Shown here piece by piece: positions 49,669 through 58,667 of a stretch of 64,000 nucleotides of DNA (within the stretch, counting starts at the first letter, position 1; every line of letters starts with the position of its first letter). Source of the stretch: Lysinibacillus sp. 2017 (GTDB lineage Bacteria > Bacillota > Bacilli > Bacillales_A > Planococcaceae); the NCBI RefSeq assembly GCF_003073375.1, contig NZ_CP029002.1, positions 1,660,001 through 1,724,000 of the forward strand. The letters run 5' to 3'. Position numbers and translations under genes: made by a program. The notes under the pieces were generated by a model. It was not told the DNA's origin and ran no database searches. It saw nothing but the letters and a program-made list of their open reading frames with translations.

Positions 49669-51468
49669 ATGGTATCGTTTTCTAAACCTGATGTGGAACA
49701 GTTTCTACGAACATTTGCGATAGGTGATTTTGCGGTGAGTCCAGATGAAAAACAACTTGTTTTCAGTACAAATTTAAGTGGTAAGTATAATTTATGGGCG
49801 ATGAATTTGCCGAATACGTTCCCGATGCAGCTGACATTTATTGACCAAAGCTGCCAAGGTCTTCTTTATGATAAACAAGGACAGTTCATCATTGCCGGTT
49901 TTGACCAAAATGGAGATGAAAATTCTCAATTTTATGGACTTCCGCTACAAGGGGGGACACTGAAACCAATTATTTATGAAGAAGGAACGCGTAATGCTGG
50001 ACCCATTTTATCTGAAGATGGGAAAAAGCTATATTACACATCTTCTAAAGGAAACCCAACTTATTTAAATGCTTATGGCTATGACCTTGAGACAGGCGAG
50101 GAAGAAATCGTCCTTGAGGGTAAAGATACGACAACTTTTTTAGTAGATTTTAGCCCAAATGAAGAGACATTCCTCTATGTAAAAGCCTTTGCCAATACGT
50201 ATTCACTGATGTATGCCAAACGAGGAGAGGAGCATATTCTCCTGACACCACTTACAGAGCAGGAACATACGGTCAGTGACGCCTGTTTCGTATCCGACGA
50301 ACTCATCTATTTTTTAACGAATTATGATGCAGACTTTACGTATTTGGCTACGTATAATTTAGAGAAAAATGAATTTACCAAAGTGAAAGATATAGAGAAT
50401 GAAAGTTTTACTGGCTTAAAATATGATAAACAACAACAGCGCTTGTATATTAGTAGTGAAAAAGGTGTAGAAGATCATTTATACATGTATGATTTGCAAA
50501 CAAATGATTGGAAAGAACTGCAAACACCATGCAGTGTTATCGAAAAACTTGTCGTTACGAAATCCGGTAGTTTGTATTTATTAGGAAGAGGAGCTACAAA
50601 TCCACATAATATTTATCAACTGATGGAAAATGTTTGGATCTCTCTAACGCAATACTCAGTTCCAGGCGTCGATCAAAGCGAGTTAGTCGAGCCAGATGTA
50701 ATCACGTATACTTCCTATGACGGGCTTGAAATTGAATCCTTATTCTTCAAGGCAAAAAAGGAAAATGATAATTGTGAAATCATCTTTTGGCCACATGGTG
50801 GTCCGCAAGCTGCCGAGCGTAAATTTTTCAGAGCTTCGTTCCAATTCTTTTTAAATAATGGCTATAGCATCTTTGCTCCTAATTTCCGTGGTTCAACAGG
50901 CTATGGCTTAGCTTTCACGAAAATGGTAGATGGGGATTGGGGACACGGCCCACGCCTCGACAATGTCGCTGGTCTCGATTGGCTTATTGATAATGGCTAC
51001 GCGGAAAAAGGCAATATTTTATTGATGGGCGGAAGCTATGGAGGATACATGGCGTTATTGCTTCACGGCCGACATGCTGATTATTTCAAAGCCGTAGTGG
51101 ATATTTTTGGCCCATCTGATTTGTTCTCATTTATCAATTCAGTTCCTGAAGATTGGAAACCGATGATGGATAAATGGGTAGGAAATCCAGAAAAGGACAA
51201 AGAAAAACTGACTGAATACTCTCCAATTACGTATTTAGATACGATGACGAAGCCAATGCTCGTTATCCAAGGAGCAAATGACCCACGTGTTGTGAAAGCA
51301 GAATCCGACCAAATTGTGCAAGCTTTAAAAGATAAAGGTCGTGATGTCGAATACATGCTTCTTGAAGACGAAGGCCATGGATTCTCTAAAAAGGAAAATG
51401 AAATTGCTGTTTACAAAAAAATCCTCACATTTTTTAATCAATTCGTTGAAGCGAAAGTGAAAGCATAA
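49669..51468 (+). CDS. S9-family prolyl oligopeptidase-like serine peptidase
   Basis: A 599-residue cytosolic protein with an N-terminal beta-propeller (residues about 15-340, repeated SPDEKQLVFSTN- and SEDGKKLYYTSS-like blades) and a C-terminal alpha/beta hydrolase. The nucleophile Ser is in LLMGGSYGGYMALL, Asp in QGANDPRVV and His in EDEGHGFSKK. Family enzymes cleave short peptides or acylated peptides. The size is typical. It is monocistronic, with a terminator at 51505. Confidence 0.92.
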   Translation: MVSFSKPDVEQFLRTFAIGDFAVSPDEKQLVFSTNLSGKYNLWAMNLPNTFPMQLTFIDQSCQGLLYDKQGQFIIAGFDQNGDENSQFYGLPLQGGTLKPIIYEEGTRNAGPILSEDGKKLYYTSSKGNPTYLNAYGYDLETGEEEIVLEGKDTTTFLVDFSPNEETFLYVKAFANTYSLMYAKRGEEHILLTPLTEQEHTVSDACFVSDELIYFLTNYDADFTYLATYNLEKNEFTKVKDIENESFTGLKYDKQQQRLYISSEKGVEDHLYMYDLQTNDWKELQTPCSVIEKLVVTKSGSLYLLGRGATNPHNIYQLMENVWISLTQYSVPGVDQSELVEPDVITYTSYDGLEIESLFFKAKKENDNCEIIFWPHGGPQAAERKFFRASFQFFLNNGYSIFAPNFRGSTGYGLAFTKMVDGDWGHGPRLDNVAGLDWLIDNGYAEKGNILLMGGSYGGYMALLLHGRHADYFKAVVDIFGPSDLFSFINSVPEDWKPMMDKWVGNPEKDKEKLTEYSPITYLDTMTKPMLVIQGANDPRVVKAESDQIVQALKDKGRDVEYMLLEDEGHGFSKKENEIAVYKKILTFFNQFVEAKVKA

Positions 51469-51504
51469 AAGGACTTCCTTCAAGCATGGAATAAAATAAA
51501 ATGT

Positions 51505-51557
51505 ACCCTATAAAATAGTCACTTTGCAAAAAGTCTATCTTATAGGGTGTTTTTTTA
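51505..51557 (+). terminator. Terminator of the S9 peptidase gene
   Basis: ACCCTATAA and TTATAGGGT pair (with extra A/T pairing inside) and are followed by GTTTTTTT. Confidence 0.75.
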
Positions 51558-51682
51558 TAAAATCAATGGGCGAAAAAGCGAATACACATCATGAACGATG
51601 AAATCTGTAACAATAATAATGTATGATACATAGTATAAGTTAAATACTGTACGACATACAATAAAGAACAAGAGGTGAGTCC

Positions 51683-52036
51683 ATGAGTAATTTATTGAAT
51701 TCATTAACAACAGAGCTTAGGAGAGGAACGCTGACATTAGCGGTTTTAAGTCAGTTAAGAACTCCTCAGTACGGATATTCACTAGTTCAGTTATTGGAGG
51801 GGTCTGGAATTTCCATTGATCAAAGTACCCTATATCCATTACTTCGCCGATTAGAAAAACAAGAGTTGGTTTCAAGTAGTTGGGACACATCAGAAAGCAG
51901 ACCTCGTAAGTACTACGTATTGAGTGAATATGGTTTGGAAATTTTTTTGCAATTAAAAAAAGAATGGATTAACAATTCGAAGGAACTTTATGCTCTATTA
52001 AGAGAGGATGAGGAAGATGAAGATGAGGTTAATTGA
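51683..52036 (+). CDS. PadR-family transcriptional regulator
   Basis: A 117-residue winged-helix protein: LRRGTLTLAVLSQLRTPQYG, YSLVQLLEGSGISIDQSTLY, PLLRRLEKQELV, SRPRKYYVLSEYG. This small PadR type usually represses a downstream membrane-protein gene in response to envelope or phenolic stress. AGAGGTGAG precedes the ATG. It overlaps the HAAS-domain gene by 29 bases. Confidence 0.9.
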   Translation: MSNLLNSLTTELRRGTLTLAVLSQLRTPQYGYSLVQLLEGSGISIDQSTLYPLLRRLEKQELVSSSWDTSESRPRKYYVLSEYGLEIFLQLKKEWINNSKELYALLREDEEDEDEVN

Positions 52037-53000
52037 GGTTTATATTCAAGAGGTTACTCGTAGGCTGCCTGAAAGAATGCGTACAGATATTGCACTCGAG
52101 TTACGTTCAACCATTGAGGATATGCTTCCAGATAATTATCGAGAGGAACATGTTAAAAGGGTACTAAATCAATTAGGGAACCCAGCAGTATTGGCGAATG
52201 GTTACAAAGACCAGCCAATGCATCTCATAGGTCCACGATATTTTGATCTATATGTCTCGTTATTAAAAATGATTGTACCAATTGCAATTGTCATTTCCTT
52301 AATCTCAATAATTGCTCAAAATTTTATTGGATACAGTGGAGAAGAGTCAATTTTAAATGTTGTTATAACCATTATTGTTAAAGGGATTGGGTCTATCATC
52401 GAGGTGGGAATCCAAGTCTTTTTCTGGTTAACACTTACCTTTGCGATTATCGAAAGGGTGGATAAGGATAAAGATCCACAACCAGTAACTTCAAGTATGG
52501 AAAAATGGACTGCAGACGATTTAAAAAATATTACTTATATTCCTAAGAGAAAAGCCATTTCGAAGTTTGAAGTTTTTGGAAGTTTGATGTGGACGGCCAT
52601 TTGGGCAACTCTATATTTTTATGCCAGCCAGCTTGTAGGTGTATATGAAGGGGATGGTGATCGATTTGAATTTGTGATCCCTGCTCTGAATCAGGAAGTT
52701 TTACTAAGCTATAGGCCAATTATCGTGATGATAATCGTTTTTGAAATAGCACTTTCTCTTTATAAGTTACTCAAGGAACAATGGACAAAAAGAATGGCCA
52801 TATTTAATACTATCCTCCAAATAATTATAACCATTGTCTTCACTATTATTATAACGAATCCGAATATAATGAACCAAGCATTCATCACGTATATGACCGA
52901 TTGGAAAGATCAACAGATAGTTGGTATTTTAATTTTCATCTTTATAATTGGCGCCGCAGTTAATGTATATGATGGGTTCAAGAGGGTTAGAGCGCGTTAG
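52008..53000 (+). CDS. HAAS-domain membrane protein
   Basis: A protein of about 330 residues with an N-terminal HAAS domain of 65 residues (YIQEVTRRLPERMRTDIALE, then DNYREEHVKRVLNQLGNP) and six or seven hydrophobic segments. HAAS domains follow PadR regulators in Firmicutes and are thought to transmit signals at the membrane. The start could equally be ATG at 52017 or 52023 because the N-terminus reads MRKMKMRLIE. A related but truncated copy is at 29035. Confidence 0.82.
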   Translation: MRKMKMRLIEVYIQEVTRRLPERMRTDIALELRSTIEDMLPDNYREEHVKRVLNQLGNPAVLANGYKDQPMHLIGPRYFDLYVSLLKMIVPIAIVISLISIIAQNFIGYSGEESILNVVITIIVKGIGSIIEVGIQVFFWLTLTFAIIERVDKDKDPQPVTSSMEKWTADDLKNITYIPKRKAISKFEVFGSLMWTAIWATLYFYASQLVGVYEGDGDRFEFVIPALNQEVLLSYRPIIVMIIVFEIALSLYKLLKEQWTKRMAIFNTILQIIITIVFTIIITNPNIMNQAFITYMTDWKDQQIVGILIFIFIIGAAVNVYDGFKRVRAR

Positions 53001-53009
53001 AAAATGCGT

Positions 53010-53057
53010 ATACCCCAAAAGTTAGAGGTAAAGAATCTAACTCTTGGGGTATTTTTA
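53010..53057 (+). terminator. Terminator of the PadR/HAAS operon
   Basis: ATACCCCAA and TTGGGGTAT with inner TTAGA/TCTAA pairing, followed by TTTTTAATT; it may also serve the convergent L,D-transpeptidase gene. Confidence 0.8.
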
Positions 53058-53059
53058 AT

Positions 53060-53395
53060 TTATTTATGAATATATACAGTAGTTCCAGTTTGGACTCTAG
53101 ATGATAGATCTAAAACATCATGATTAAACATCCTAATGCACCCATGGGAAACATTATGGCCAATTGACGACGGTTGATTGGTTCCGTGTATCCCATAATG
53201 AGGTTTTGATAGACCCAACCAAAAGGCTCCAAATGGTCCACCAGGATTTTTCTGTTTATTAATAATTGTGTACGATCCAGTAGGCGTTGGTGATAATATC
53301 TTCCCAACAGCTATCGGATAGGTTTTTATAAGCTCATTACCATCAAAAAGTTTTAACTGATGTTGTGATGTAGATACGTCAATCCATTTTACCAA
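53060..53395 (-). CDS. Minimal L,D-transpeptidase (YkuD domain)
   Basis: A 111-residue protein that is nearly only the YkuD catalytic domain: a [20 protein letters not shown] core, [12 protein letters not shown] with the conserved His, and [13 protein letters not shown] with the nucleophile Cys. It would form 3-3 cross-links in, or attach proteins to, peptidoglycan. The TTG at 53395 is nine bases after GGAG. No signal peptide or LysM is visible, which is odd for a wall enzyme; B. subtilis YkuD-type spore enzymes carry a LysM. Confidence 0.85.
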   Translation of the reverse strand: MVKWIDVSTSQHQLKLFDGNELIKTYPIAVGKILSPTPTGSYTIINKQKNPGGPFGAFWLGLSKPHYGIHGTNQPSSIGHNVSHGCIRMFNHDVLDLSSRVQTGTTVYIHK

Positions 53396-53697
53396 TAAGA
53401 CCAACTCCAGTTTTAAGTTTATATTATGTAGGAGATAAGGCTTTTGATTTTCTTATTTTTCATTTAAGACCTCCATAAAAGGTTTTCAGGTAAGTTTTTT
53501 GCAAATTGATTATTTTTACATTTATGTATATATGTAATAAAATATTATATATGAAGTATCTTATTTTCGAAGTCTTACCAAACCCTCGCAGAATAAGAAT
53601 CATTAGTATTTTATCTACTGGGAGGCGGAAATTGTTACAAGTGATATGGATGAGCAGCTAATATCTTAGATCTTCGCTATTTAGAAAGGTGACATAA

Positions 53698-54291
53698 ATG
53701 ATCAATTATTTAGGAACACCCAAAATTGAAACCGATAGATTAATTCTTAGAAGGATGGAACTGTCTGATGCTCCAAAGGCTTTTGACAACTGGCTTTCGG
53801 ATGAAAGGGTATCTGACAATCGAGTCAGCGCGGCACATAAGACTGTTTCGGAAACTATCGAAAGGATAGAAAAAATAGTAAAGGATTATGATAATAAAGA
53901 TTTTTGCTGGTGGACTATTGAGCGAAAAGTTACCGGAGAATTAATTGGAGAAATTGATTTGTATGATTTCGACAATACCACTGGAAACTGTGAGGTAAGT
54001 TATTCGATTGGATACGAATGGTGGAACCAGGGGTATGGGACCGAAGTATTAAGGGCGATTATGGAGTTTGGTTTTCGAAATATGAATATACATAAAATCG
54101 CAGCAGCACATAATACTGACAACATAGCTTCCGGAAAGGTAATGCGTAAGGCAGGGATGGTCCAAGAAGGAATCATCAGACATATGGTTCGCAATGCCAA
54201 GAATCAATACAAAGACTGTGCTATTTATGGAATACTTCAAGAAGATTATCTTAAATCCATGATGGTGCCAAAAGTTATATCCTTAGGTTAG
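53698..54291 (+). CDS. GNAT-family (RimJ/RimL-like) N-acetyltransferase
   Basis: A 197-residue protein: IETDRLILRRMELSDAPKAF, CWWTIERKVTGELIGEIDLY, the acetyl-CoA loop GYEWWNQGYGTEVLRAIMEF and IHKIAAAHNTDNIASGKVMR. This is the pattern of ribosomal-protein alanine acetyltransferase relatives; the actual substrate is unknown. AGAAAGGTGAC precedes the ATG. Confidence 0.88.
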   Translation: MINYLGTPKIETDRLILRRMELSDAPKAFDNWLSDERVSDNRVSAAHKTVSETIERIEKIVKDYDNKDFCWWTIERKVTGELIGEIDLYDFDNTTGNCEVSYSIGYEWWNQGYGTEVLRAIMEFGFRNMNIHKIAAAHNTDNIASGKVMRKAGMVQEGIIRHMVRNAKNQYKDCAIYGILQEDYLKSMMVPKVISLG

Positions 54292-54352
54292 AAGATTAAA
54301 ACGGGAAAAGATAAGCTATGAAGATGTTCTTTCAAATAGGGAAGAGGCATTA

Positions 54353-54424
54353 ATGGATACGAACATTGAACAATACAATTATTTAAAAATAAGCGTATTA
54401 AAAGAATTACGTAATAATAAATAG
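54353..54424 (+). CDS. 23-residue ORF, doubtful
   Basis: MDTNIEQYNYLKISVLKELR, ending after three more residues, follows AAGAGG by five bases. It may be a remnant of a larger gene rather than a functional peptide, since the flanks show other decayed sequence. There is no further support. Confidence 0.2.
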   Translation: MDTNIEQYNYLKISVLKELRNNK

Positions 54425-54454
54425 TAAAGGTTCTAATGACTTAATCGTTGTTGG

Positions 54455-54515
54455 ACTAACGGGGGCGTTGATCTAAAAAGGATTAATGCCTTTTTTGTTG
54501 AAGTAATAGACTATA
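54455..54515 (+). terminator. Terminator-like repeat of the ACTAACGGGGGC family
   Basis: GGACTAACGGGGGCGTTGAT, then CTAAAAAGGATTAATGCC and TTTTTTGTTGAAGTAATAG. GGCGTT/AATGCC with the inner ATC/GAT gives a stem followed by T6. It shares flanks with 8838-8885 and the GTTGAAG end with 4218-4258 and 48136-48175. Confidence 0.6.
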
Positions 54516-54607
54516 GCAGCAGTTTAGTTTCAAGTAATCATAAAAGCAAAGTAGTATAAGGTAATCGATTGAAGAGCAGAACACTGCCAATTTTTAGAGG
54601 GAGGTAC

Positions 54608-55120
54608 ATGAAAATAAAGAAATATTTTATATTTACCTTAGTCTTATTTTTATTTGGATGTGAGGAGAAATCAATACCGGTATTAGAAAGTAGTGAAGTA
54701 AATAATAATGCCCAAATTGAGCAACTCGAAATGGTAAATGAGCAATTGAAAAATCAAATATCTGAAATGGAAAAGAAGAATGACGAAGAAAAGGAAGCGT
54801 TACGGACAACAATGAATTTAGCATTTCATCTTTTCACGGCAATAAATAATAAAGATTTTGATTATATTACATCCATTTCTTCTTCGAATGTTCAAGTTGA
54901 CGTGGAAGAAAGTATGATCAATTCTACTAACTATAGTTATAAAATTAATGATATGGAGTATCTTTTAGAAAACCTAGAGTACCGTTTTTATGAATTAAAA
55001 AATGATACGTTGATAATTGGCTTTGCAAACTATTTTTTTGAGGGACATAGTACCATTTATTTTGGATTTATTAAACAGAATGGACAATGGCTATTTGATT
55101 ATATAGTGACTGATGCTTAA
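54608..55120 (+). CDS. Lipoprotein with coiled-coil stalk (paralogue of 4314)
   Basis: A 170-residue protein with a signal peptide and lipobox LFGC (Cys about residue 17), a predicted coiled coil (about residues 32-65, EQLEMVNEQLKNQISEMEKK) and an NTF2-like C-terminal region (AINNKDFDYITSISSSNVQV, ending WLFDYIVTDA). The ATG at 54608 begins a proper signal peptide; the frame extends 13 codons further to a TTG. The layout is shared with the lipoprotein at 4314, including a similar repeat upstream. Confidence 0.78.
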   Translation: MKIKKYFIFTLVLFLFGCEEKSIPVLESSEVNNNAQIEQLEMVNEQLKNQISEMEKKNDEEKEALRTTMNLAFHLFTAINNKDFDYITSISSSNVQVDVEESMINSTNYSYKINDMEYLLENLEYRFYELKNDTLIIGFANYFFEGHSTIYFGFIKQNGQWLFDYIVTDA

Positions 55121-55134
55121 GAAGCTGAATATAA

Positions 55135-55170
55135 GGGGGCTTTCCTTTAATGATAGGAGGCCTTTTTCTT
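55135..55170 (+). terminator. Terminator of the lipoprotein gene
   Basis: GGCTTTCCT and AGGAGGCC form an imperfect stem around TTAATGAT, followed by TTTTTCTT, 15 bases after the stop codon. Confidence 0.55.
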
Positions 55171-55301
55171 ATGTCACAAAAGACAGTTTACTTCAATAAG
55201 AAATAATTATGGATTTACATAAATAACCCATATTTTTCTTTATATACCTTATCGAGTATGATAAAGAAAAGAAATACTTTTCATACTTAGGAGGGAAATG
55301 C

Positions 55302-55664
55302 ATGATTCTTGGATTACATCACGCACAGATAACGATTCCAAGCGGTGCTGAAGAGGAAGGTAAGAATTTTTATTGTAATGTATTGGGATTAGAAGAAATT
55401 GAGAAGCCAGTTTCACTTCGAGGAAGAGGAGGCTTTTGGTTACAAGTTGGTAATAAAGAAGTACATGTAGGAACAGAAGATGGCTTTGATCGATTGACAA
55501 CAAAAGCTCACTTAGCATACCAGGTAGAGGATGTATCGTATTGGAGAAGCCTATTGATGGAAAAGGGTATAAAAATATTAGATTCAGTACCAATTCCTAA
55601 TTTTGAGCGCTTTGAGTTTAGAGACCCTTTTGGAAACAGAGTAGAGATTATTAAAGAAATTTAG
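55302..55664 (+). CDS. VOC-family protein
   Basis: A 120-residue protein: LGLHHAQITIPSGAEEEGKN, FYCNVLGLEE at the start; LQVGNKEVHVGTEDGFDR; FEFRDPFGNRVEII at the end with the expected metal-ligand Glu. This is the glyoxalase/bleomycin-resistance-like superfamily with unknown substrate. AGGAGGG lies before the ATG. Confidence 0.87.
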   Translation: MILGLHHAQITIPSGAEEEGKNFYCNVLGLEEIEKPVSLRGRGGFWLQVGNKEVHVGTEDGFDRLTTKAHLAYQVEDVSYWRSLLMEKGIKILDSVPIPNFERFEFRDPFGNRVEIIKEI

Positions 55665-55793
55665 TTTTTTTTTAGTATTCAACTTAATGAGCAGTTCACA
55701 GAAAGTAGAAGCGGAATGGAGAATGTCTTGTGGCAACTTTCTAATGACTTTGAAGTTATTATATGTTTATTAAACTTATTGGAGGATGCTATT

Positions 55794-56573
55794 TTGACAA
55801 ATTTAAAAGGTAAGTTAGCTATTGTAACAGGTGCTAGTCGCTCTACTGGAATTGGAGCTGCTGTGTGTCTAGCATTTGCAGAAGCGGGTGCAGACATTTT
55901 CTTTACACATTGGAGTCAATTTGATGAAAAAGAAGGTAATGGTGCAGAAAGAGATTTTCCAGACATTCTTAGTGAACGGATAAGTAAATTAGGTGTTAGA
56001 TGTCATCATTTAGAGATTGATTTATCAAAGCCTGAAGCACCAATAGAACTTCTAAATGAGGTTGAAAATAAAATTGGGCCGCCTAGCATTTTGGTCAACA
56101 ATGCAACATTTGGGGCACCATCTAATTTTAGAAATTTAAATGAAGAAATTTTAAATAAACATTATCAAGTTAATAATAGCGGGACAATTTTGCTAAGTAT
56201 AGAATTTGCAAAAAGGTTTGAAAAAGTTTTTTTAAGTAAAAAAGGTGGAAGAATCATAAATCTCGTTTCTGGAGGTCCAGATCCAAATAATTTAGCCTAT
56301 ATTGCTACTAAAGGGGCTATTATTGCGATTACTGAACCATTGTCAGTTGGTCTCGGCCCAATTGGCATAACTGTAAATTCGGTTAATCCAGGTCCGACTG
56401 ATACAGGGTGGATGAATGAAGAATTAAAATCTCACTTCATAAATCTATTTCCTATGGGACGTTTAGGGGTACCTGAAGATGCAGCAAAGTTAATAAAATT
56501 TTTAGCAAGTGATGATTCCGAATGGATTACTGGTCAAATTATTAATTCTGATGGTGGATTTTTGGGTAAGTAA
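55794..56573 (+). CDS. SDR-family oxidoreductase
   Basis: A 259-residue protein: AIVTGASRSTGIGAAVCLAF (a TGxxxxxGIG variant typical of FabI/YgfF-like SDRs), NNATFGAPSNF, catalytic IINLVSGG, YIATKGA (YxxxK) and NSVNPGPTDTGWM. The TTG at 55794 is eight bases after GGAGG and starts MTNLKGKLAIV, as in the family; the frame runs 26 codons further upstream without support. The substrate is unknown. Confidence 0.88.
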   Translation: MTNLKGKLAIVTGASRSTGIGAAVCLAFAEAGADIFFTHWSQFDEKEGNGAERDFPDILSERISKLGVRCHHLEIDLSKPEAPIELLNEVENKIGPPSILVNNATFGAPSNFRNLNEEILNKHYQVNNSGTILLSIEFAKRFEKVFLSKKGGRIINLVSGGPDPNNLAYIATKGAIIAITEPLSVGLGPIGITVNSVNPGPTDTGWMNEELKSHFINLFPMGRLGVPEDAAKLIKFLASDDSEWITGQIINSDGGFLGK

Positions 56574-56598
56574 TTAAATACAGAAAGGGTGTTCGCAT

Positions 56599-57606
56599 AT
56601 TTTAACATCAACTACTTTTAAAAATGTTATTCATTCCGTAGAAAATACATATCAAACTTTAGATTGTACAGGTGCAGCTCTTGTGATTTTTCATAACAAT
56701 GAATTAAAGGTCGAGCAATATTATGGGAAACAATCTGCCAAAGAAGACGCTCGTTTAGTTCAACCCGATACAAAGTTTCATATTGCTTCCTGTCGAAAAA
56801 GTTATGTCGCATTTGCTGTTGCCTATGCGCTCCATTATGGCTACATTCGATCATTAGACGATGAAATTTTAATGTACCTCCCGCTATCACATCAGAAGGA
56901 AATATATAAAGGCACGACAATTCGTCATCTTGTAACGCATTCACACGGACTTACAGAAAGTAATGGAGAAGGTGTAAGGGAATTTACTGCTGGTACGAGC
57001 TGGGCATATCGTGGCATAAATGTAGAATTAATATCTGAAATTATTCAATTTACAACTAAAAAAACAATTGCAGCTATAGTAAATGATGAGGTGTTTACAC
57101 CTTTAAATTTCACTGAAACAAATTGGTACAACACATTTGATGATACTTTTGTTGATGTGATTGGAAAAGAGAATAATAGACATTGGTCAGCTTCCAAAAA
57201 TCTTGACGGTAGCAAAATGAATATGTATGTTTCAGCACGTGAACTAGCGAAATGGGGGCTAATTCATCTAAATAAAGGCTCGTTAAACGGGGAACAAGTG
57301 CTTGATCCAAACATTTTTAAACTTGCTACGACTATACAAAGCACGCCTTACTCAAACGTTGATTTGCCTGATAATGGAATTTTTTGGTTTGTGAAAGCGT
57401 CACAGGCTAAAAAATCCGAAATAGGAGCACTTGTGCCAAATGGTGCCTATCAAATCTTAGGATATACAACGGTTACACTTTTAGTAATTCCAAGTGAAAA
57501 CATCGTAGCTGTAAGAGCATTTAATAGCTATGGAAATCCAGAGGGCTATGATTATTTGAAGGATGTAAGAGCTTTTGGAGATGCAATTATATTAGATTTA
57601 AAATGA
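56599..57606 (+). CDS. Serine hydrolase, class C beta-lactamase fold, apparent ATT start
   Basis: About 335 residues with SxxK in HIASCRKSYVAFA (about residue 70), the second-motif region TSWAYRGINVELIS and a C-terminal part with WFVKASQAKKSE. The family N-terminal strand (FKNVIHSVENTYQTLDCTGA, then ALVIFHNNELKVEQYY) lies upstream of the first ordinary start, a GTG at 56683, which would cut it. Above it, only ATT at 56599 follows AAAGGG (nine bases) after an in-frame TAA (56575). It is one of three serine hydrolases of this type in the window. Confidence 0.82.
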   Translation: MLTSTTFKNVIHSVENTYQTLDCTGAALVIFHNNELKVEQYYGKQSAKEDARLVQPDTKFHIASCRKSYVAFAVAYALHYGYIRSLDDEILMYLPLSHQKEIYKGTTIRHLVTHSHGLTESNGEGVREFTAGTSWAYRGINVELISEIIQFTTKKTIAAIVNDEVFTPLNFTETNWYNTFDDTFVDVIGKENNRHWSASKNLDGSKMNMYVSARELAKWGLIHLNKGSLNGEQVLDPNIFKLATTIQSTPYSNVDLPDNGIFWFVKASQAKKSEIGALVPNGAYQILGYTTVTLLVIPSENIVAVRAFNSYGNPEGYDYLKDVRAFGDAIILDLK

Positions 57607-57630
57607 TGGTTTAGGATGAAAGCGCAAAAT

Positions 57631-57663
57631 AACGCTCACCTGATCAACAGGTGAGCGTTTGTG
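57631..57663 (+). terminator. Terminator of the serine hydrolase gene
   Basis: AACGCTCACCTG-ATCAA-CAGGTGAGCGTT, a perfect 12-bp stem, followed by TGTG; the T tract is short, so it may act mainly as a 3' stabiliser. Confidence 0.7.
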
Positions 57664-57715
57664 TATGTTTTATTTAATGCTATTTGGCTATTTGGAATGA
57701 GACAATCTAAATGAT

Positions 57716-58414
57716 TTATTCTTTCACCTCAATTGGTTCTTTCGTGCCTTCCTGTTCTCTGTTCTTATGGTAAAGGATTACAGTAATTAGTATAATACCT
57801 GATGCTATCCATATGGCTTTGTGTTCTAAGGACGTACTAAAAAAGGTCCCAATTAAAGCGCCACCAATAAAAGAAAGAATAATTGCAGAGAAATATATGA
57901 ATTTTTTCTTGGCTTCTTGATCATGGTTTGCAAATGCTCCATAGGAAGCGGAAGCTGCTGTTCGTAGATTCCCTGTAGTGATTGTTGAATTGTAGCTCCA
58001 CTTTCCCAATTTGTTAAAGGTCGCAATTTGTAAAGAGGACACAAATGCAACACTGATGGTGATAATCATATTAGGTACACTTCCTGGTAACCATCCAACT
58101 ATAAATAAAATTACACACTCCAATGCCAGAACGGCTCGTCTATACTTATCTAGTCGATCTTTCATATGTTCTGCAACTAAAACACCTGCAATAAAGGCCA
58201 AAAAGGGTGGTACATTTTGGAATGCTCCATCATACTCCGGACTTGCAGCTCTTACCGCAAATAATACAGTATTACCGGTTTGTGCTGTTGCAAACACGCC
58301 ATCTCTGGTGATATAAGTATACGCATCTAAATAACCCCCAACTAAAGCTAATAACATACCCATAATCAAGGAGTTCGGTGCTAATGAGTACCATTTTTTC
58401 GTTTTATCCATCAT
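57716..58414 (-). CDS. YoaK/DUF1275-family membrane protein
   Basis: A 232-residue protein with six segments and the DUF1275 features MGMLLALVGGYLDAYTYITR, FATAQTGNTVLFAV near the start and ATFNKLGKWSYNSTITTGNL in the middle. The function is unknown; the family is widespread. The start at 58414 is chosen because AAGGAG lies nine bases upstream; a TTG seven codons earlier overlaps that ribosome site. Confidence 0.87.
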   Translation of the reverse strand: MMDKTKKWYSLAPNSLIMGMLLALVGGYLDAYTYITRDGVFATAQTGNTVLFAVRAASPEYDGAFQNVPPFLAFIAGVLVAEHMKDRLDKYRRAVLALECVILFIVGWLPGSVPNMIITISVAFVSSLQIATFNKLGKWSYNSTITTGNLRTAASASYGAFANHDQEAKKKFIYFSAIILSFIGGALIGTFFSTSLEHKAIWIASGIILITVILYHKNREQEGTKEPIEVKE

Positions 58415-58594
58415 CTGTTTTATCTCCTTACTCAAAATGCTCCGTTACATAGTTAATAGGCGGGACCATAAGAACACCACCACTTAACCGGAATTATTCC
58501 ACAGTTAAGCTCTAATTATTCGAAGAAAGCAATTCCAGTACCTTTATGCATTATTATCAATAGTGAAGGGGAACTCGAATGAAAGTCTTTCAAG

Positions 58595-58636
58595 ACACAA
58601 AAAGCCAAGAAACGTTGTGAAATAAACGTTTCTTGA
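58595..58636 (-). terminator. Terminator of the manganese catalase gene
   Basis: CAAGAAACGTT (58606-58616) and AACGTTTCTTG (58625-58635) form a perfect 11-bp stem; on the minus strand it is followed by GGCTTTTTGTG, 32 bases after the catalase stop. Confidence 0.8.
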
Positions 58637-58667
58637 CCTTTTCCTTGGATATTGTTTATACAGCTTT

